A DNA stretch of 64,000 nt, taken from the NCBI GenBank assembly GCA_037349315.1, contig JBAIAC010000214.1:620001-684000 (forward strand), written 5' to 3'. The translations under genes were made by a program, and so were the position numbers. The notes under the pieces are model-generated. The model worked only from the letters and a program-made list of their open reading frames with translations. It searched no databases and was not told where the DNA came from. Positions 39,632-51,366 of this stretch are shown piece by piece. Source of the DNA: Chelydra serpentina. Its lineage: Eukaryota > Chordata > Testudines > Chelydridae. How positions within the stretch are numbered: position 1 is the first letter of the stretch; each line of letters begins with the position of its first letter.

Positions 39632-42600
39632 CTGCAAACAAGCACAGCTGTCACGGCTCTGCCCAGAGTCTGCCCAACATGCTTCGGGGGAAGCACAGCT
39701 CGGAGCCGGGCACCCCGCCCTGGGCGCACGCCAGCTGGGGCTCCACAGAGACTGGCCATGGCCAGGCAAGAAGGGGTGACACTGTCACAAGTTTCAATTC
39801 AACAGAGCCAGGCCCCGTGCTCCCAGTGCCCCCCACGCAGACGGGCTGCAGAGTCACGGGGACAGTCACGCTTTGTGGGCAGGGGACAGCCAGGATCCCG
39901 CCCCACTCGGCACGTCCCTGCCAGCCCAGCTCACACACCTGTCCTCCTCGATATTGCGACTTTCCTTGTCATAGGCATCCATGCTCCCCTCCGGGTCTTC
40001 TTCACCGAGATCCATGTCCAGCTCATTCCCGGACTCCGAGCGAGGGTACGTGGACCCACTGGAGAGACAAAGGGCAGCAGTGAGCACCAGCCAGCTCCCC
40101 ACGGCTAAGGCACAGCTCCATTGGCACCAGTCTAAGGCATTAGGAATCCTGCCTGCGCTGAGCAAGGGCTCCCAGTCCAGCCAACTCAACCCCACAACGG
40201 CCAGAGGGAGGAAGGGCTGGCTGCAGGGCCCCTCCCTGTGGGAGGCTGAGAGCCCACGCCATTTGGCGAGGGAGGGTCGGGCTGCCAGGCGGACGGCTCC
40301 CCTCTCCCTGGAGGCTGCGGCACCCATCCAGTATGTACGTCAGTTTGGAAGTGAAGCTGTATGCTGCGGGCAGATCGAAGGGGCCTGGCTCTCGCTGGCT
40401 GGGCAGGGGAGCGGAGTGCAGCGTTCCCTCTACATTTCCCCACTAGCGCGGAATGAATTTTGTTATGTACACCTATATGGAGGTAGCGTGCGACAAATCA
40501 CCTGCATATTGGTGCACATAAAATTCATGTGGTGGGGGTGGGGCTAAGGGGTTCGGAGTGTGGGAGGGGGCTCAGGGCTGGGGCAGAGGGTTGAATGCAG
40601 GGGGTGCGGACTTTGGAGTGGGGCCAGGGATGAGGGGTTTGGGGTGCAGGCTGCCCCAGGGCTACAGTAGGGAGAGAGGACTCCCCCCCCAGCTCTCTCC
40701 CCACGGCAGCACATGGGCTGAGGGGGGAGCCTCTCCCTGCCATGGCAGCTCTGGGGCCGGGGCATAGACACCCCACCCCCGGCCGCAGCAGGTTGGGGGC
40801 CAGGCTAGGTTGGAGCCAGGGGAGGGGCACCCCTCCCCCGGCACGTCCCGGCTGGGTAGGCTCCCTGAGCGCCTGTGTGGCACTTAATAGGCTGCTGCAC
40901 GACCGCGCAGTTTACAGGGAACCTAGGCGGGGTTCAGCTCTAGGTCAGGGCACTGCTGGGGGTGCCGGGTCGAGGGGCTCCCCCCAGCAGGAGGGGGCGC
41001 CGGGTCGAGGGGCTCCCCCCCCAGCAGGAGGGGGCGCCGGGTCGAGGGGCTCCCCCCAGCAGGAGGGGGCGCCGGGTCGAGGGGGGCCCCCCCCCAGCAG
41101 GAGGGGGCGCCGGGTCGAGGGGGGCCCCCCCCCAGCAGGAGGGGGCGCCGGGTCGAGGGGGGCCCCCCCAGCAGGAGGGGGCGCCGGGTCGAGGGGGGCC
41201 CCCCAGCAGGAGGCACTGCTTTCAGACAGGTCACACCCGCAGCCTGACCTGATGGAGCGGCAGGTGAAGAAGACAATCCTCTTCAGCCTCTTATTGTAGA
41301 AGAAGTAGTTGAAGGACCAGAGGCTGCCCTCCTCGCCGAAGGGGTCCGAGTCCAGGTCTGGGTTGTAGCTGCGAAACCAACGGGGGAGGGGTGAGAGACG
41401 CCCTGCCCGGAGCTGCCTGTGCAGGGAGGCTCCCAGCACCCAGACTCTCACTCAGCCCAGGCACGCTGCTCACTCTGGCCTGACAGAGCAGAACTGACCC
41501 TTGGCACCTGGTGGTCAGAGCGCAGCACAAATGGGAATGACCCAGCTGCCTCCCCAGCACAACCCACAAGGCAGGCGCGTGCCAGGATCAATGTTGTGCA
41601 GGGAGAAACTGAGGCAGGGGAGCAGTCCCAGGCAGAGCCAGGAGGGAGGCAGTCAGCTATCTTAGCAGCAAGCTCATGGTGTGCCCAAGGTGGTAAGGGG
41701 AAGGCATGGAATCGTTCCCTTTATCTGCTTTGGCAAAGGGACCCCTATAGGCAGGCCAGGCCAGAATCAGCAGGCCGTTCCCCAGATCCACGACGGGCCA
41801 CTCTACATCGGCCCAGCCTTGAGGAAGAGCCCCTGCTCTGTGCTCCCCAGCGGCGCATGGCCTGGCTGCTCCGGGATGTGGGGCTGCCCTATGCCGAGCG
41901 GGCAGGCAGAACAGACCTGTAGATGTCACACTCCGAGAGACAGATCTCTTCATCCACAGCATCCCACAAGTGAGGCTTCAGGGCTTTGAAGTCCTCCCGG
42001 ACGGCTGAGAACAAGCTACAATTCACAGCATTCACAACCTGGAGGAGACCGAGACACACGGGAGTCAGGACCCTGCAGCTTTCCAGCGAGAAGCAGGCAG
42101 CCCCTTCCCAGGGGCTCCGAGCTGTGTCCGCAATGCCCAGGACAGGGCCCAACTCCTCTGCTCTGGGGATGCCAGACAGGAGCGTCCAGGGAGTCCGGAA
42201 GGGTGGGTTTGGAACACTGGCTGGCCCCAAGGGCAGGGCTGGATTAATGCAGGGGCTTTAGGGGCTGCAGCCCAGGGCTTCAGGCTAAGGGGGGGCCCTG
42301 CAAAAATAAATCCATAATTATAGACAATTCAGTGGTCACCAACCCGTCGATTGCGATTGACTGGTCGATCCTGGAGCCTCTGCCAGTCGATCGCAATCCC
42401 CGGGCCGCTCAATGTCCAGCAGGGCTCAGGCAGGCTGTCTGCCTGCCGTAGCCCCACGCTGCTTCCAAAAGCGGCTGGCTGCTGGCATGGCTCTGCAGCC
42501 GGGGGGAGACAGCTGTGTGTGCTTGCTGCCCCTGTCCATGCAGCACTGTCCAGCCAATGGGAACTGCCGGGGCAGCGCTTGCAGGCAGCACACCAAGACA

Positions 42601-45600
42601 TGCTGTCACCCTCCCCACAGGGGTGCGCAGAGACGTGCCAGCAGCTGGCCGCTTCCAGGAGCAGCGCGGGGCCACGGCATGCAGCCTGCCTGAGCCCTGC
42701 TGCGCCACCGGCCAGGAGCCACCTGTGCTAAGTGCCTCCTAGCCGGAGCCTGCACCTTGCACCCCAACCCCATGCCCCAGGTCAGAATCCCCTCCTGCAC
42801 CAAACTCCCTCCCAGAGCCTGAATCCCTCACCCTCTGCTGCACCCCAACACTCTGCCCCAGTCCGGGGCCCCCTCCTGCACCCAAACTCCCTCCCAGAGC
42901 CTGTATCCCTCACCCTCTGCTGCACCCCAACACTCTGCCCCAGTCCGGGGCCCCCTCCTGCACCCAAACTCCCTCCCAGAGCCTGTATCCCTCACCCTCT
43001 GCTGCACCCCAACACTCTGCCCCAGTCCAGGGCACCCTCCTGCACCCAAACTCCCTCCCAGAGCCTGTATCCCTCACCCTCTGCTGCACCCCAACACTCT
43101 GCCCCAGTCCAGGGCACCCTCCTGCACCCAAACTCCCTCCCAGAGCCTGTATCCCTCACCCTCTGCTGCACCCCAACACTCTGCCCCAGTCCGGGGCCCC
43201 CTCCTGCACCCAAACTCCCTCCCAGAAAAGAACTAATAGAACACTGTTCTGTCAGGCTATTTTGAATTAATGTAACTATATCCCACAAGTCTGAAGACTG
43301 AAATGTAACCACAGAACCGCTTTATGTTAATTAAAAGGTAAGTTTAGCATAGTGTTAATAGCCTCGATGCCATAATTGTGATCATTTTGTTTTAAATTAG
43401 GAAAGAGACTTGTATACAGGGGCCCACAAAATCTAATAGCCCCGGGCCCACAGGAGAGTTAATCCGGCCCTGCCCAAGGGCTCACTCCTCTGAGCGGGAA
43501 GGAGCAGTTGTTTCCCATGGCACATGGCAGTACTCTTGGGATGGGAGGACAAAAAGAGGGAGAGGGAGGGAGGGAGAGAGAGTGTGAGAGAGAGATATAT
43601 GCAGGCCAATGGGCACCCTGCGTTAGATTCAGGGAAAACGTGGGGAGAAGCAGGAGAAATGCATTGTAGGGCAATAGAAGCAGAGGTGGGGGTGGTTGGA
43701 CCTGCCACAGGATCCCACAAGCACCAGTTCAAAAGACTCTGCAGCTGCATGCGGCTCCCCTGAAGCTGTCTGGGAAGGGGGCCTTGCCCCAGGCCGAGGA
43801 GGGAGGCCTCCCACCAGCAGGCACGGATCTGGGCACCCTCTGCTCAGTCAGGATGGAGCTCTGCCCACTCCTCAGTGTAGAGCCTGGGGGCTGGGCAGGG
43901 GAACCTCCTCTGGGTGGCTCTCAAAATGCTGGAAAATGCTCAATCCCAGCCCCCACCTCTACCCAGCTAACAGCAACACCAGACCCCCTTCTTCCCCGTC
44001 CCCCGTCCCCCCCGCCAACAATCCCACCACCGTGAAACAGCCCAGCCGGCACAGCCAGAGGAAGTCAAACCCACCCACAGGTACAGCGTCCCCCAAAGGA
44101 GAAGGGCCGGAGCTGAATTTACATCGGAAGTGTTCAGATGCTGCAGTGACGGGCAGCAGGCCGACAGCCCAAGGACAGATCCCAACAGCCTGTGCGGGAT
44201 GCGGGAGAAGGTCGCTCCAGGGGCTGAGGGGGCAGAAGGGGAGGGTGTCTCACTGGGGGGTGGGTCAGGAGGTGGCAGAACATCTCCTGGGGAAGGGTCT
44301 GGCTGCAGCCCCTCTCGGAGCGGGTGGGCCTCAGAGAGCTAAACCCCACTGGCTGGGTCCCTGGGGTCCCCCAGCACACCGAGCTGGAGGGAGCCCTGTC
44401 TCAGAAGGGCCCTGCCGAACTCCCCGGCAAGGAGCACTCTGACCCTAGCCACCATGGGCAGCTGGCTCCCGTGCAGTGTTGGAGGGAGCCCGTCCCGTAC
44501 CCAGTTGAGGCTCGGCTCCCTGCTGAATTCGTGGCTCTTGGCAGCACTGAAGTCGTAGTCGGGCCGGAAGGACTCGTTGAGGGTAGCGATCAGGTAGAAG
44601 AGGGTCTTGCGGCTGCACTTGTCACTCAGTGGCCCCTCCTCGTCTCCACTCTGACTCTTACTGAGCCTGCACACACAAGACAGCTAGGCGGGCAGCTGCT
44701 ATCAGCTGCCCAGAGGCAACACACTGGAGGGAGGACCCCGGCAGCCCCACCCCGCACCCTGGGACAGGACTCCTGCGGAAACCAGCTTCAGCCCCAGGGA
44801 TATTACCAGAACCCAGCGAACAGGGCTCAGACACACCCCAGGATGGGCACGCGGGCAGGGACACTTCCCAGTGGGGACGTGCCAGACGGCCCTAACCAAA
44901 TGCACACGCAGGTACAGGAGGGAACGCACACGCACACCCACCTTAATTCAGGGACCGCTAGAAGGCACAGCTTGGCAGGACAGAGCACCTCCCCTGTCCC
45001 AGCATGCACTGCGGCATCTCAGCCCCGGAGGCTCAGGAACAGAGAGCACTAACCCCGGGCTGCCTGTCCACACTGGGGTGAGGCCAGCTGCAATGCCTGG
45101 GGCCACCCCCCCTTCCCTCAGTGGGCTCTTGCCCCAGCCCATTGCTACCTCTTGTGTGGGGCCCCATTGAAGCATGCAGAGGTCCCTAGGAACTCCCCGC
45201 AGAAGTCCCGCACCGCCCAGTCCCCGGCCCAGAGTGAGGGCTGACATACCTGGTGGGGCTGATTCCCGTGGTCTGAGGGGGTGACAGGGCTTCAAGAACA
45301 TGGGGCTGGCCCTCCTGGCAGAACTGCTTAAACATGTGCTTGTCATCGCCCGCCATCTTACAGGAGTAACTCTCAATCCTGCAGAGAGACAACACAGTGT
45401 GTGAGGCCTGCCAGGGAGCAGCACAACAGGGCCCACGCCTGCTCCTCAGAGCCAGCATGACAAGCGAGAAGCGGAGGAGCAACGCAGGGTGCCCAGCCCC
45501 AGCGCAGACAGACACCCCTCACAACACTGGCCCCGAGTGCTGAGAAGGGACAGGCCAACAGGAGCGGAGACATATCCAGCACAGACACGGGGGTCTTGGA

Positions 45601-48600
45601 AATCCCCAAGGCAGCCTAATCTTCTCCGCCAGGTTGGCCTGGCTCTACCCAGGGCTACAGGGACTGCTGTTTCAGAGAGGTTTAAATGTGAACCCCACAG
45701 CACTCTGCAGAACTGGCTGCCGGGCCTGGAGCATGCACGGAGGAGGGAGGAGAGGTGGGCCGAACAGGATCCAGCAAACTTTCTCCACGAAGTCTGACCG
45801 GGAACATGCCTGCGAGCTGTTCTAAGAAGCTCCGGTGTGCACCCCCCGGCTCCTGGCCTGCCTCGCCACGGGTACAGAACGAGGGGCAGGAAACCAGCTG
45901 ATCACTGCAGCATCCCGATCAAAGTAGGGTTCTGCCCACACCAGGGAGTTCATCTGCTGCAGTAAGGTTGTCAGAAAAGGGCTCCCGGGCCAGTGCTGGA
46001 AATGGTTTGATGGCCACGCTGCACCCAGGACTGAGGCCTCCCCACCCCCCACACACCTCCCACAACAGGCTCAGTCCCTCTGCACTGGCAACTAGCCAGC
46101 GTTACCTCCGGTTCAGGGGGACGACGACCGACCAGCCATTGCCACTGACCCGTCAGTTCCAGGTGCAACAGAGCAGATGTGCCGGGCAGGGCCCCTGGGA
46201 GAGCTTGTGGGTCCCACTCCCCAGGTTCAGCTCAAGGGTGGATGAGTGGCAAGGAGGCATCCCACAGCTCCCTGTGCAGGGACAGGGGCTCTGCTGAGCC
46301 CACCCACGTCTTCCCAGCAGGATGCTCCTGAGGGATGCCTGGGGGAGGCAGGAGTGTGATGGGGGAGGAGCACAGAGACAACCCGGGAGACAGAGGGGGC
46401 TGGCCTGGCAGTGGCTCTAGCAGCAGCACGGGCATTTGGGAGCATTTGCTCTTGCTCCCTGGCCCAGCTGAGGCTGGAGCAATATGGAGGCAGCCAACTG
46501 CCCCCGGGCAAAGGGGAAGAGAAAGCGACCCCTGGTGACTGCCTACGGCCTGATGGGCTCAGGAGGCTGCCGAGCCCCCCGGGCAGGGGAAGCTGCTTTG
46601 GGGTGCCACACGGAAGAGGACAATGGATTTGCAGCCCAAGGAAACTCTGGCCCTTCTTCCTCCTGCGCGCCCCCATGACAGGCCATGGTCAGTTCAGAAA
46701 TCAGTCTCAGGCCAGGACGACGCTGATAAAATTAGATCAACTTAGAGACTTTGCTCCAGGCTGGGAAGCTTTTGTGCCCGGAGTGCCGTCGTAGGTCGGC
46801 CTAACTCCTGGTCAGGACCTGGAAGAACCCTTCCATTGACCTAGCTACTCCCTGTCAGAGGCGGATTAACTCCACTGAAGTGTTCATGCCAGGGCCTGGC
46901 GGGCACAGCTGCAGTGCCCTAACTGTGCCCTTGTAGCAGCTGTCATGTAGACATGGCCGCAGACATGCTGCTGCCTGGGCCGCCAACACCGAGAGCAGGC
47001 ACACATCACATGGTCCTGGCCCTGTCATGCGACTCCTTCCTGTGCCTTTCTACCCTGTGTGACAACAGGCTAGTAAGTTTCACTTCTGATTCTTGTTACT
47101 TCCTGGCTGTGGTGTCTGGGCTCAAGTGGGGTGGGGGGGAAGGGTTGTTAGGCAGACATCCACGGTCATCTGTTCATGGACACATTTCTATAGGCCCCCC
47201 TAGAAATCCTGGGCAGACCCCCTCCCCCGACTCCCCTGTGAATGAGCTGCCCAAAGGAGGGGTGAGCTGTGGACACCGACAGCGTCACTAGAGCAGGGTG
47301 ACAAGGCCCCAGTAACCGCAGCCTCCAGTCAGACGTTACACCCAGGCCCTGCCAGGGCTCCGAGACGCTGCCCAGGAGGTGAGCGTGTGAGCAGGAAGTG
47401 TGCTACTGGGGCTTGCAGGCAGGATGCGAGATGGTTTGCAAACCCCGACTCAGACTGTGCCCTCGGTTAACAAACCAAATCCACACGGACTAAGCCTTCA
47501 GGAAGGGCAGGAGACCCACCCCAGAGCAGGGCTTTCTCCCTCCCAACTCCGCAGCATGCTCCACTAGCTGCCAGCAGCACTGACAGAGGCAGAGAAGCCA
47601 CACATGGTTCTGTCCAGCTCCGATGGTCCCCACAATCGGCTGGAACAGAGATATGCAATATGTCCGAAGGACAGCAGCAGCCTACACTACAGTAGACACT
47701 AGTGCTGTTGGCCCCATGGTCACACTGAAAAAGAAGTGGGGAGTGGGGCACATTCCGGGGAATGTCTGCAGAACCCTCTCGACCACTCTGCCCTTCTCTA
47801 GCTGCTGTCAGCCAAGATGCCAGCTCTTCGCGAAGTGCTTGAAAAGCCCAACGGTAAAGCTGGGCAGAGCGCGTGTGGAGCATCCCCCGCCCCCCAAGCC
47901 TGGGCGAGCTGGGAAACGGATTCACTTCAGCCTTGTCTCTACCAGCCAGCGAAAGCAGTAACTGATCGGGTCAAGACTGTCCAGCGAGAAAGGGAATCAA
48001 TCACCAAGCCCACAGAGCGAACCAAGGTCAGGACTGGCAATGGAACCCAGGAATCCTGACTCCTAGCTCTTTGCTCGAACCAGTGAGCAATCGATGGGGA
48101 AGCAACGCTGGCCTGCCAAACAAAGGGGCAGGTCACGGTCAGAGACCTGCTAGCTGTGGGCGAGGGGCAGTCTCCTGTCCCCAAGTTGACCCCCTTGGGT
48201 ACGCAGCACTGACCGGGGAAAAGCCCGCACAGAGCTGTGGTCTGGCTGCTCTGTCCCAGCAGTCTGCAATGGAGATGCCCTAGGCTGCTGTAAGGATGAT
48301 CCTCTGCTGGGCCCAAAGAACTGCCACCACCTCCTCCTGTTCCACAATGTCACTGTCCCAGCACCGGCCTTGCACGGCTCATGCTCCACAGCTCACGGGG
48401 GTCCAGCCACTGGCTTAGCCTGCTCACACTGGTGCGGATGCCCAAGAACGGAAGCCATTGGCTGACTGGCTCCATTCTCGCGGCTCAGAACATCCTGCCT
48501 GGAGAGCAGATGTCTCTTCACAGCAGAGACACCAGGCTGAGGGTAAGTGCGTTGCTCCGCCCACTGGAGAGATTCAAAAGGGAGGAAGTGTGCAGGGCCA

Positions 48601-49232
48601 GCGAGAGCATGAGAAGCAGAGCCTGGGAGCCCACGGGCGCTGACCTATCCTCACCCCTACACTGCAACCCCACCGCTTGCATAGGGGTGGAGGTTTCTGC
48701 AGCACAAGGGTGACTGCAGAGAGCCTGGAAGGAGGCAGCTGAGCTGCGTGCGCCCTGAGATCCCAAAGCCCATGGCAGGTTGGACTTTCACAGACAGCTG
48801 GGCAGAGGCAAAGAGCAAAGGCCTGGAAAGTCTACGCAGTCCATTCCGCCCCCACACACACGCTAGCGGCAATTACTCGGACAGCACCCATTCGACACTC
48901 TCCCACTTACTCATGTCAGTAGGGTGCCTAGTGCCTCGGCCACTCTAGCTTCGTGTTTCACCTGGGGGGAGGGGCTCCCTCCCAGCTGCTCCTGGCGGGG
49001 GCTGCTCCTCAGCTGACTAGATCTCACTGCCAGAGCTATCAAGCTTGTCTGGCCCCCCTTCGGGGGACTTTCAGTGCCACAGGAAGGCCACGAGAAGAGG
49101 TGGCTTGAGTCCCTGGGGAAGGACAGAAGGAAGCTTTGACAACACTCGCCTGCCAATGATGTGAGCATCTCCCGTCTCCACTGTCAGCTGAGAGTTTATT
49201 GCTTCAAAACTTGAGTTCTCCAACAGCTTCAT
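39610..49232 (-). CDS. MAF1: MAF1, negative regulator of RNA polymerase III
   Basis: Seven coding exons (49150-49232, 45250-45378, 44501-44666, 41917-42038, 41249-41368, 39939-40058, 39610-39631) join in phase to 762 nt, 253 residues plus stop; human MAF1 has 256. MAF1 binds RNA polymerase III and represses tRNA and 5S rRNA transcription; phosphorylation by mTORC1 relieves it. Family signatures: [16 protein letters not shown] at the N terminus, [19 protein letters not shown], and [20 protein letters not shown]. The serines at residues 60, 68 and 75, the mTOR-regulated positions in human, fall at the same numbers here. The acidic C-terminal tail is shorter and ends VQVICM. One intron begins with GC rather than GT. 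The noncoding first exon and promoter were not found. Confidence 0.97.
39939..40058 (-). CDS. MAF1: MAF1 coding exon 6
   Basis: Acceptor CTCTCCAG, donor CAG|GTGTGT. Encodes [20 protein letters not shown] and the acidic tail [10 protein letters not shown], the least conserved part of the family. Confidence 0.94.
40419..40927. mobile_element. Probable hAT-type MITE in MAF1 intron 5
   Basis: Ends GCGTTCCCTCTACA and TTTACAGGGAAC are imperfect inverted repeats; possible flanks GCGGAGTG and GCGGGGTT match 6 of 8. The internal sequence TATGGAGGTAGCGTGCGACA resembles a reptile repeat I recognise but cannot name. Confidence 0.5.
40964..41215 (+). repeat. 35-38 bp minisatellite in MAF1 intron 5
   Basis: Seven units of GCCGGGTCGAGGGG followed by a C run and CAGCAGGAGGGGGC, starting at 40964, 40999, 41036, 41071, 41109, 41147 and 41183. 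Length differences come mostly from the C run. Confidence 0.92.
41249..41368 (-). CDS. MAF1: MAF1 coding exon 5
   Basis: Acceptor TTTCGCAG, donor CAG|GTCAGG. Encodes [20 protein letters not shown] and [15 protein letters not shown] 35-38 bp minisatellite begins about 30 bases downstream in the intron. Confidence 0.97.
41917..42038 (-). CDS. MAF1: MAF1 coding exon 4
   Basis: Acceptor CCTCCAG, donor CAG|GTCTGT. Encodes [20 protein letters not shown] and [12 protein letters not shown]. Confidence 0.97.
42234..43472. mobile_element. Non-autonomous hAT-type element with internal minisatellite, MAF1 intron 3
   Basis: Ends CAGGGCTGGATTAA / TTAATCCGGCCCTG; perfect 8-bp target duplication CCCAAGGG at 42226-42233 and 43473-43480. 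Length 1,239 bp, no transposase. Near its left end it holds the start of another hAT-like repeat (CAGTGGTCACCAACC at about 42,331). Confidence 0.92.
42770..43228 (+). repeat. 82-bp minisatellite inside the hAT element
   Basis: About five near-identical copies of an 82-bp unit containing CTGCACCCCAACACTCTGCC and CCCAAACTCCCTCCCAGAGC. Confidence 0.9.
43540..43605 (+). repeat. GA-rich low-complexity run
   Basis: GGGAGGGAGGGAGAGAGAG followed by TGTGAGAGAGAGATAT in MAF1 intron 3. Confidence 0.8.
44501..44666 (-). CDS. MAF1: MAF1 coding exon 3
   Basis: Acceptor GTGTGCAG, donor TGG|GTACGG. Encodes [20 protein letters not shown] through [20 protein letters not shown], near-identical to vertebrate MAF1. 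Confidence 0.97.
45250..45378 (-). CDS. MAF1: MAF1 coding exon 2
   Basis: Acceptor CTCTGCAG, donor CAG|GTATGT. Encodes [20 protein letters not shown] and the phosphoregulated [15 protein letters not shown] segment. Confidence 0.96.
45379..49149. other. MAF1: MAF1 first coding intron (GC-AG)
   Basis: 3.8 kb intron with GC donor at 49148-49149. At about 46,740-46,960 there is a diverged MITE-like stretch (GGTCGGCCTAACTCC, CAGAGGCGGATTAACT). The rest is unremarkable. Confidence 0.6.
49150..49232 (-). CDS. MAF1: MAF1 coding exon 1 (start codon)
   Basis: ATG at 49232. Encodes [20 protein letters not shown] and GDAHIIG plus two bases of Arg. The phase required by exon 2 puts the donor at AG|GCGAGT, a GC donor; the only GT nearby would create a stop after joining. 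Confidence 0.95.
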
Positions 49233-49293
49233 TGTCCCACCTTCGGCTCCAGAGCGACTCTCCGTGTGACGGCTGCTGCAAAGCTTGTATTGC
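49233..49293 (-). other. MAF1: MAF1 5' UTR part of first coding exon
   Basis: An acceptor-like CTCTGTGCTAG lies 61 bases upstream of the ATG, so this exon probably continues from a noncoding exon farther upstream. No convincing promoter or donor for that exon was found up to 64,000. Confidence 0.5.
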
Positions 49294-49880
49294 CTAGCAC
49301 AGAGAGACAGGTTCCATCAGCTGCCCATCCGGAGAGCAGCACAGCAAGACTGCAGACAAGGCGAGAACGGCCCAGATGCCTGGTGAGCCCAGTCCCTGCA
49401 GCATGGAATGGGTTTGGCTAGTCTGGCAGTGGGGTGATAAACCAGCAAAACAGCAGGAAGGGGGGGGGGGAGAGGTCAGGGGGCAGACGCCCTGCTAAGT
49501 AGGGAGAACAAAGACAGATCTCACATTCCTAGGAAGGAGCCAGGCAGCCTCCCGGGCTAACCCCATCACACACTGCTGTATCCCACTCCCAGGTGACTGA
49601 TGTACCATTCCCTGCAAAGGGCAAGCTGACCTGCAGCTCTCCACATCCACCCGCTCACCAGTGGGCCAACCTCATTCCCACCCCCTAGCAATGGGCCCCT
49701 CGCCAGCACCTAGAGCTTACACTCCACAAGGGGGGGGGGAGGTGTAAATTCCCCCTTCTGACCCTAGGGCCAGTTCTCCCACCCCTAACCCACAGGAAGT
49801 CATTTCCTCCGGCTCAGCAAGAGTCTGTGCTCCGGGAAGCTACCTCTGAACTGCTCAGCAAGGGGGACCTGTTCCACCCA

Positions 49881-50010
49881 ACACAAGAACGGCCACACTG
49901 GGTCAGACCAAAGGTCCATCTAGCCCAGTATCCTGACTTCCAACAGTAGCCAATGCCAGGCGCCACAGAGGGCATTAACAGAACAGGGAATTTCATGACA
50001 AGTTCTCCGT
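49881..50010 (-). mobile_element. CR1 3' UTR fragment
   Basis: ACGGCCACACTGGGTCAGAC and CATCTAGCCCAGTATCCTGA match the 3' ends of the CR1 copies at 10,298 and 62,838. Confidence 0.75.
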
Positions 50011-50632
50011 TTTAAAGCACCACACTTCCACATAAAGGAGTTCCCTCCTCTCTGGGGTGAAAGATCCTTTTATTATTCTCTACAGAGGCAGCATTGCAGC
50101 TAAACAAATTCACCTCCATGCCCAACAGACCAAGGCAAGTGACTGCTGGGCACAAACCGAGGACACTGTTTTCATTATGGCCGAACCACCAGCCAACATT
50201 CCTGCCCGTGCCAGGTGCACACCTGCTACCAAGTATGTGCCCACCCCATGCACAAAGCAGGGCAGCAGGATTTAGCACAAGAACAGCTTCCTGTGCCTAG
50301 ACACTACCTGCAGCAGGACCCTAAGGGAGAGGGTTCTCACAACCAGCCCTGCAGATTCAGAGGCACAATGAACCCCCCCATGCTCACCCTCCCCCCCAAA
50401 CATCACCACAAAAGACTAAAGAAACAGATTTGAAGGAATCACTTTGGCAATCATGTGCTGCCCCAGCAGTCCCCATCCCCCATTCACTGTCTGCATCAGC
50501 AGCCTCCCTGTGATGGTTCACATGCAAGAACATCCCCTTGTTCACAGTCCCCAAAAGGGCCCCTGTATGCATCCACACTCCGCCTCAAAGAGTAGTCCTC
50601 CAGCCCTGCACCGACCCCCGATTCCCATACAC

Positions 50633-51358
50633 CAGTGGTTTTCAAACTGCGGGTTGCGACCCAATGGCACTGGGTCGCCGCGGCTCTGGTCAGCACCGCC
50701 AACCGGGCCGTTAAAAGTCCTCTCGGCGGTGCTGCCCGGGTAAGGCAGGCTAGTCCCTACTTGTTCTGACACCATGCTGTGCCCTGGAAGCGGCCAGCAG
50801 CAGGTCTGGCTCCTAAGCGGGGTCGGGGGGAGGGAAGGGCGGCACGGGGCTCCATAAGCTGCCCCCACCCCGAGCACGAGCTCTGAACTCCCATTGGCTG
50901 GGAACCGGCCAATGGGTGGGTGGGGGGGGGGGCGGGGATGCCTGCAGGCAAGAGCCTTGCAGAGCTGCTTGCCCGCCTCCGCCTGGGAGCTGGACCTGCT
51001 GCGGGCTGCTTCAGGGGCGCAGCACGGTCCGTGGTGCCAGGACAGGCAGGAAGCTGCCTTAGCACCCCCGCTGTGCCACTGACCGGGAGCCGTCTGAGGC
51101 TAGCCCACGCCCCAATCCCCTGTCCCGAGCCCCCTCCTGCACCCCAAATTCCTCATCCCCACACCCCCAGCCCAAAGCCCTGACCCCCTCCCACACCCTG
51201 AACCCCTTATTCCCAGCCCTCACCCCCACAGCCCAACCCTCTGCCGCAGCTCTGAGCCCCTCCCACACACCAAACTCCTCATCCCCTGCTCTGTTGAGTC
51301 ACGGACATCAACCACTTTCGTCAACTGGGTCACCAGAAAAAGAGTTTGAACACCACTG
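50633..51358. mobile_element. Non-autonomous hAT-type element with perfect target duplication
   Basis: Ends CAGTGGTTTTCAAACT / AGTTTGAACACCACTG; 8-bp duplication CCATACAC at 50625-50632 and 51359-51366. GC-rich inside, with degenerate CCCCAAACTCC repeats; no transposase. Confidence 0.92.
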
Positions 51359-51366
51359 CCATACAC

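Noticed and set aside
44324..45052. 242-codon plus-strand ORF
   Set aside because: Antisense to MAF1 exon 3 and its introns; no domain.
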